From Thioclava atlantica (GTDB lineage: Bacteria > Pseudomonadota > Alphaproteobacteria > Rhodobacterales > Rhodobacteraceae): 64,000 nucleotides of DNA. The notes beneath the pieces were generated by a model that saw only the letters and a list, made by a program, of their open reading frames with translations, was not told where the DNA came from and searched no databases. Made by a program: the position numbers and the translations under genes. The stretch lies in NCBI RefSeq assembly GCF_000737065.1, contig NZ_AQRC01000001.1, positions 124,001 through 188,000 of the forward strand. Reading direction: 5' to 3'. Positions within the stretch are counted from its first letter, which is position 1. Every line of letters begins with the position of its first letter. Of this stretch, positions 61,038 to 64,000 are shown one piece after another.

Positions 61038-63329
61038 ATGAACGTCGCGATTACCGAAGGGCTGGTATTGACCCCGCCCGCATTCGCCGAAGGGCTGGAT
61101 CAATGGTCGAGCGAGGACGGGATGCCCGGCTCGACGACTTACGAGGGCGCGGCCAATGCGGTGCTCGTCCCGGCGGATGCGGATTTCGACGGCTGTCTGG
61201 AAATGCTCAAGACGCAGACGCTGCAAAAGCTACGTTATATGGGTGACACGCCGATCCTGCCCGGCACCTATCTGCGGATTCGCACCCGGGTGAAGGCGGT
61301 GAGCGGCAATCTGCCCGAGATCCGCATCGCCGGGCATGCGGTGAGCGGCAGCGGCGCCCATGTCGGCGGGTTGATCGAGGTCGGGCCGACCACGCTTCTG
61401 CAGAGCTATGGAAAGGTGGTCGAGATCTCCGCGATCGTCGGGACGGGCAACCGGGTCGGCGTGGATATGCCCTGGGGGCTCTCCGCGGTCCATGGGCATT
61501 TCGGGCTCGATCTGACGGGGCCCAATGGCGGGGTCCTCCGGATCGACGATTTCGAGATCGAGGACGTGACCGAGGCCTTCCTGCGCGACCTCATGGGCTG
61601 GGTGGATGTGCGGGATTTCGGTGCGGTGGGGGACGGGGCGACGGATGACAGCGCCGCCTTCGTCGCCGCAGATCAGGCCGCGGATGGGCGCAAGCTCCTT
61701 GTCTCGGCTGGGAGTTACTTTCTCGCCAATTCGATCTCGCTTTCTTCGCCGGTGGAGTTCGTGGGCACGCTGGTGATGCCGGCCTCGGCGAAGCTCGCCC
61801 TGTTGTCGTCTTTCGATTTTCCGACCTATGCGGAAGCCTTCGGGGATGAGCTCGAAGGGTTCAAGAAGGCGTTGCAGGCGCTCTTCGGTTATACCGATCA
61901 CAACGTGCTCGACCTGAAGGGGCGGCGCGTCGAAGTGAGCGAACCGATCCGGATCGAGGAGTTGGCGCCGGATCTTGCGAGCTTCTCGAACCGCAGGGTA
62001 CTGCAAAACGGCCAGTTCAACGTGATCGCGGGCGCGGCATGGGACGATGAGGTGGTGAGTTCGCAGGCGACCTACTCGACCGCGCTCTCGATGCAGCTGA
62101 CCAATGTGGCCAATATCGCCAATATCCCCGTGGGCGCGCGGGTCAGCGGAACTGGGGTCGGCCGCGAGGTCTATGTGAAATCGAAGAATGTGGGGGCGGG
62201 GACGCTCTATCTTTCGCAGCCCCTTTACGGCGGCTCGGGCACCCGGACCTATACCTTCACCCGCAACCAGTACATCCTCGACTTTTCAGGGATGGAAAAG
62301 CTCGACCGGTTCAATGTCGCCAATGTGGAGTTCCTCTGCAACGGCGCCGCGAGTTGCATCCTGCTCGCGCCCGAGGGCCAGATGTTCCAGATCCGCGACA
62401 GCTATGTCGTACGCCCCAAGGACCGGGTGATCACCTCGATCGGGCGCGGCTGTCAGGATCTGCTGATCGACGGTTGCCAGTTCCTGTCGAACGAGATGCT
62501 GGTGCCGGCGCAGGATCGCACGACGATGGTGCTCAACGTGAATGCCAATGACACGAAGATCCGCGACTCGCGTTTCGTGCGCTTCGGGACGACCTTCGTG
62601 CTCAACGGTTCGGGGCACCTGATCGTCGGCAACCACTGGTTCCAGGGCGACGAGGAGATCAACGGGGTTCGGGTGGCGGGCCTCGTCTTCACCCAGACGA
62701 ATGTGCAATCGGCGGTGACGGGCAACTACATCGACAATTCGGTGATCGAGTGGACGAACGAGCACGATGCCCATCCCGACTTCTCGAACGAATACAGCTT
62801 TGGCGGGCTGACGATCACCGGCAATACCTGCGTGTGCATCAACGTCGCGCCGTGGTTCTCATGGCTGTCGATCAAACCCTACGGGGCGGGGCATTTCGTG
62901 CAGGGCCTGAGCGTGGCGAACAATGTCTTCAAGTCATTGAACGGCAGCATCGACCGCATCGAGAAGGTCGATACGAGTTTCGCCGATCTCGACCGCGGGC
63001 GGATGCGCAATGTCGTCTTCGAGGGCAACATGTTCAACGCGGTGACCCAGATCACCCAGAACCCGGTGATGCTCGAGGTCAATCAGGGCACGGCGCAGAC
63101 GGTCTGGACGGTCGATCCGGCCGGGTATCTTCCGTTCGGCGGCTGGGCGCGCAATGTCCAGAGCCTGGTGGCCGAGGGGATGGTTCGGGATGCCGCCGGG
63201 GCGCAGGTCACCGCGATGCCCTATGTCGCCGTCGAGCAGGGGGCCGACAAGACGCTCGCGACGATCAACTGGCCCGAGGCCGCGAAGGGGCGCCTGCAGG
63301 TCACCTTGCGGATGGACAACCCCATCTGA
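61038..63329 (+). CDS. Large right-handed beta-helix (pectate-lyase-superfamily) protein
   Basis: The 763-residue product begins with a lectin- or carbohydrate-binding-like module (about 15-180). Next comes the glycoside-hydrolase-28-related landmark VDVRDFGAVGDGATDDSAAF (189-208), then a long run of short repeated strands with Asn/Asp-rich turns (IRDSYVV, LLIDGCQFLSN, TKIRDSRFVRFG, LIVGNHWFQGD, LTITGNTCVC, LSVANNVFKS, VVFEGNMF). No secretion signal is evident, so export, if any, uses another route. Such proteins can be polysaccharide lyases or hydrolases or tailspike-like adhesins. GAGG lies 7 nt before ATG 61038. Confidence 0.8.
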   Translation: MNVAITEGLVLTPPAFAEGLDQWSSEDGMPGSTTYEGAANAVLVPADADFDGCLEMLKTQTLQKLRYMGDTPILPGTYLRIRTRVKAVSGNLPEIRIAGHAVSGSGAHVGGLIEVGPTTLLQSYGKVVEISAIVGTGNRVGVDMPWGLSAVHGHFGLDLTGPNGGVLRIDDFEIEDVTEAFLRDLMGWVDVRDFGAVGDGATDDSAAFVAADQAADGRKLLVSAGSYFLANSISLSSPVEFVGTLVMPASAKLALLSSFDFPTYAEAFGDELEGFKKALQALFGYTDHNVLDLKGRRVEVSEPIRIEELAPDLASFSNRRVLQNGQFNVIAGAAWDDEVVSSQATYSTALSMQLTNVANIANIPVGARVSGTGVGREVYVKSKNVGAGTLYLSQPLYGGSGTRTYTFTRNQYILDFSGMEKLDRFNVANVEFLCNGAASCILLAPEGQMFQIRDSYVVRPKDRVITSIGRGCQDLLIDGCQFLSNEMLVPAQDRTTMVLNVNANDTKIRDSRFVRFGTTFVLNGSGHLIVGNHWFQGDEEINGVRVAGLVFTQTNVQSAVTGNYIDNSVIEWTNEHDAHPDFSNEYSFGGLTITGNTCVCINVAPWFSWLSIKPYGAGHFVQGLSVANNVFKSLNGSIDRIEKVDTSFADLDRGRMRNVVFEGNMFNAVTQITQNPVMLEVNQGTAQTVWTVDPAGYLPFGGWARNVQSLVAEGMVRDAAGAQVTAMPYVAVEQGADKTLATINWPEAAKGRLQVTLRMDNPI

Positions 63330-63350
63330 TCGGCTCGCATCGCGAGAAGC

Positions 63351-63387
63351 AAAAAACGGCGCGCGAAGGAGGTTTCGCGCGCCGTTT
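63351..63387. terminator. Bidirectional terminator between the beta-helix gene and the HugZ-like gene
   Basis: AAACGGCGCGCGAA (63354-63367) pairs perfectly with TTCGCGCGCCGTTT (63374-63387) around a 6-base loop; an A-run (63351-63356) and the TTT at the other end give a terminator on either strand. Confidence 0.92.
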
Positions 63388-63404
63388 CCGCATGAGGCCG
63401 GCGG

Positions 63405-63902
63405 TTATGTGAGGTCCTCGGGACCGAGACGCCAGGCGCGCCCGAAGCCGCCGTTGAGCGCGCCCGACAGCGGGCGCAGCTCGAAGAAGAGGAAATCCGG
63501 CAGGTCGATATAGAGAGCCGATTTCGGATGGTCCGCCAGCCAGCGATCGCGCATCGAAGGGAAGCGGAGCTCGTCGCGATGGACGGGCCGGGCCTCGATC
63601 TGCAGCGACAGGCGCGGGTGCGTGAGAGGATCGCCCCTGGGGCCCGGTTCACCGATCAGGAGCCCCGCGCGCGGGTCGGTCCTGAGTGCCGTCGTATGGG
63701 CCGCCAGTCCGGAGACGAGAGTGAGCAGTTCCCCCTGCGGGCCGGGGCCGAGGGCGATGCGGGTCACCGAAGGGTGCCCCGTCTCCGGATCGAGCACGCC
63801 GAGGCTTGCGAAGCGCGCCGCCGCGATGAGATCGCGGGCGAGCTTGCGCGCCTCCCGGTCAGCAGGGCGGAACGGGCTCGTTTTGGGGACGTCTTGCGGC
63901 AT
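63405..63902 (-). CDS. HugZ-like / pyridoxamine-phosphate-oxidase-fold protein
   Basis: A 165-residue protein of the flavin-binding split-barrel type related to heme utilisation protein HugZ: AREARKLARDLIAAARFASLGVLDPETGHPSVTRIALGP is a typical opening, followed by LTLVSGLAAHTTALRTDPRAGLLIGEPG and DRWLADHPKSALYIDLPDFLFFELRP. It may bind heme or FMN; substrate is not set. ATG 63902 is the start nearest the homology; an in-frame ATG at 63989 would add 29 residues of unmatched sequence. Confidence 0.85.
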   Translation of the reverse strand: MPQDVPKTSPFRPADREARKLARDLIAAARFASLGVLDPETGHPSVTRIALGPGPQGELLTLVSGLAAHTTALRTDPRAGLLIGEPGPRGDPLTHPRLSLQIEARPVHRDELRFPSMRDRWLADHPKSALYIDLPDFLFFELRPLSGALNGGFGRAWRLGPEDLT

Positions 63903-64000
63903 CTCTATGATCCTGCGAACCGCGCGTCGGGACAAACGGCGCGGGGGCCTTTGTGCTTCTGACAGTAGCTTGTCCCGCGGCTCCTGCAAGCCATCCGCGC

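Noticed and set aside
1-64000. CRISPR arrays, insertion sequences or prophage
   Set aside because: No regularly spaced repeats, transposase motifs or phage structural genes were seen; the beta-helix protein alone is not enough.

Overview
The window is a dense, high-G+C stretch of bacterial chromosome that I assign to an alphaproteobacterium of the Rhodobacterales (Rhodobacteraceae/Paracoccaceae). The evidence is a cytochrome c550/c2-type cycA next to an aa3-oxidase ctaD, the cell-cycle regulators GcrA and MipZ, a class I lysyl-tRNA synthetase, the rpmH-rnpA-yidD cluster, and intergenic elements of a type familiar from that group. The genus cannot be fixed from the sequence. Nothing indicates a plasmid, prophage or CRISPR locus. 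Most of it is core chromosome, with a few accessory insertions.

Layout. 1-2.1 kb: start of ctaD (cut by the window edge), cycA, lipB, tRNA-Leu(GAG). 2.4-7.1 kb: a four-gene polyamine-type ABC importer. 7.1-12 kb: DUF1810, a foreign-looking membrane gene, thyX, gloA, pth, rplY. 12.2-17.8 kb: MFS exporter, lldD, ZIP transporter, argD-argF. 17.8-24.3 kb, minus strand: rpmH-rnpA-yidD-ttcA, a degenerate GGDEF/EAL protein, yidC, a shrunken MOSC gene and engB. 24.6-30.2 kb: sensor kinase, tRNA-Arg(ACG), a 51-aa protein, mipZ, a foreign DUF3800 gene, ettA. 30.6-34.8 kb: two paralogous secreted proteins built on an exact 64-residue repeat, a K+ channel with a zinc ribbon, a CAP protein, rimO. 35-46.8 kb: FadL porin, gcrA, an orphan ABC-2 permease, trpA, ychF, cupin, aidB, msrB, aldo/keto reductase, lipoprotein, DMT exporter, Nudix, DUF983. 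47-49.4 kb: EF-hand protein followed by an ECF sigma / anti-sigma / periplasmic metal-sensor module resembling CnrH-CnrY-CnrX. 49.5-55.5 kb: PleD-like diguanylate cyclase, DUF3572, HAD phosphatase, DUF4153, and an H-NOX protein coupled to an HNOBA-GGDEF cyclase. 55.6-64 kb: nadD, dacB, TerB-like, lysS (class I), CHAD, a 763-aa beta-helix protein, and a HugZ-like flavin protein.

How it fits together. Three proteins touch cyclic di-GMP: a PleD-like cyclase, an H-NOX-controlled cyclase, and a GGDEF/EAL protein whose catalytic residues are lost, so it is probably a receptor or scaffold. Several small modules are tightly coupled by start/stop overlaps: yidC-MOSC-engB, rnpA-yidD-ttcA, rimO-CAP, sigma-anti-sigma-sensor, H-NOX-cyclase. 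The points most worth a second look are the 64-residue repeat family, the H-NOX protein lacking the YxSxR heme-propionate motif, the Cnr-like locus with its EF-hand neighbour, the internally deleted MOSC gene, and a horizontally acquired DUF3800 gene whose ribosome binding site lies inside the ettA terminator hairpin.
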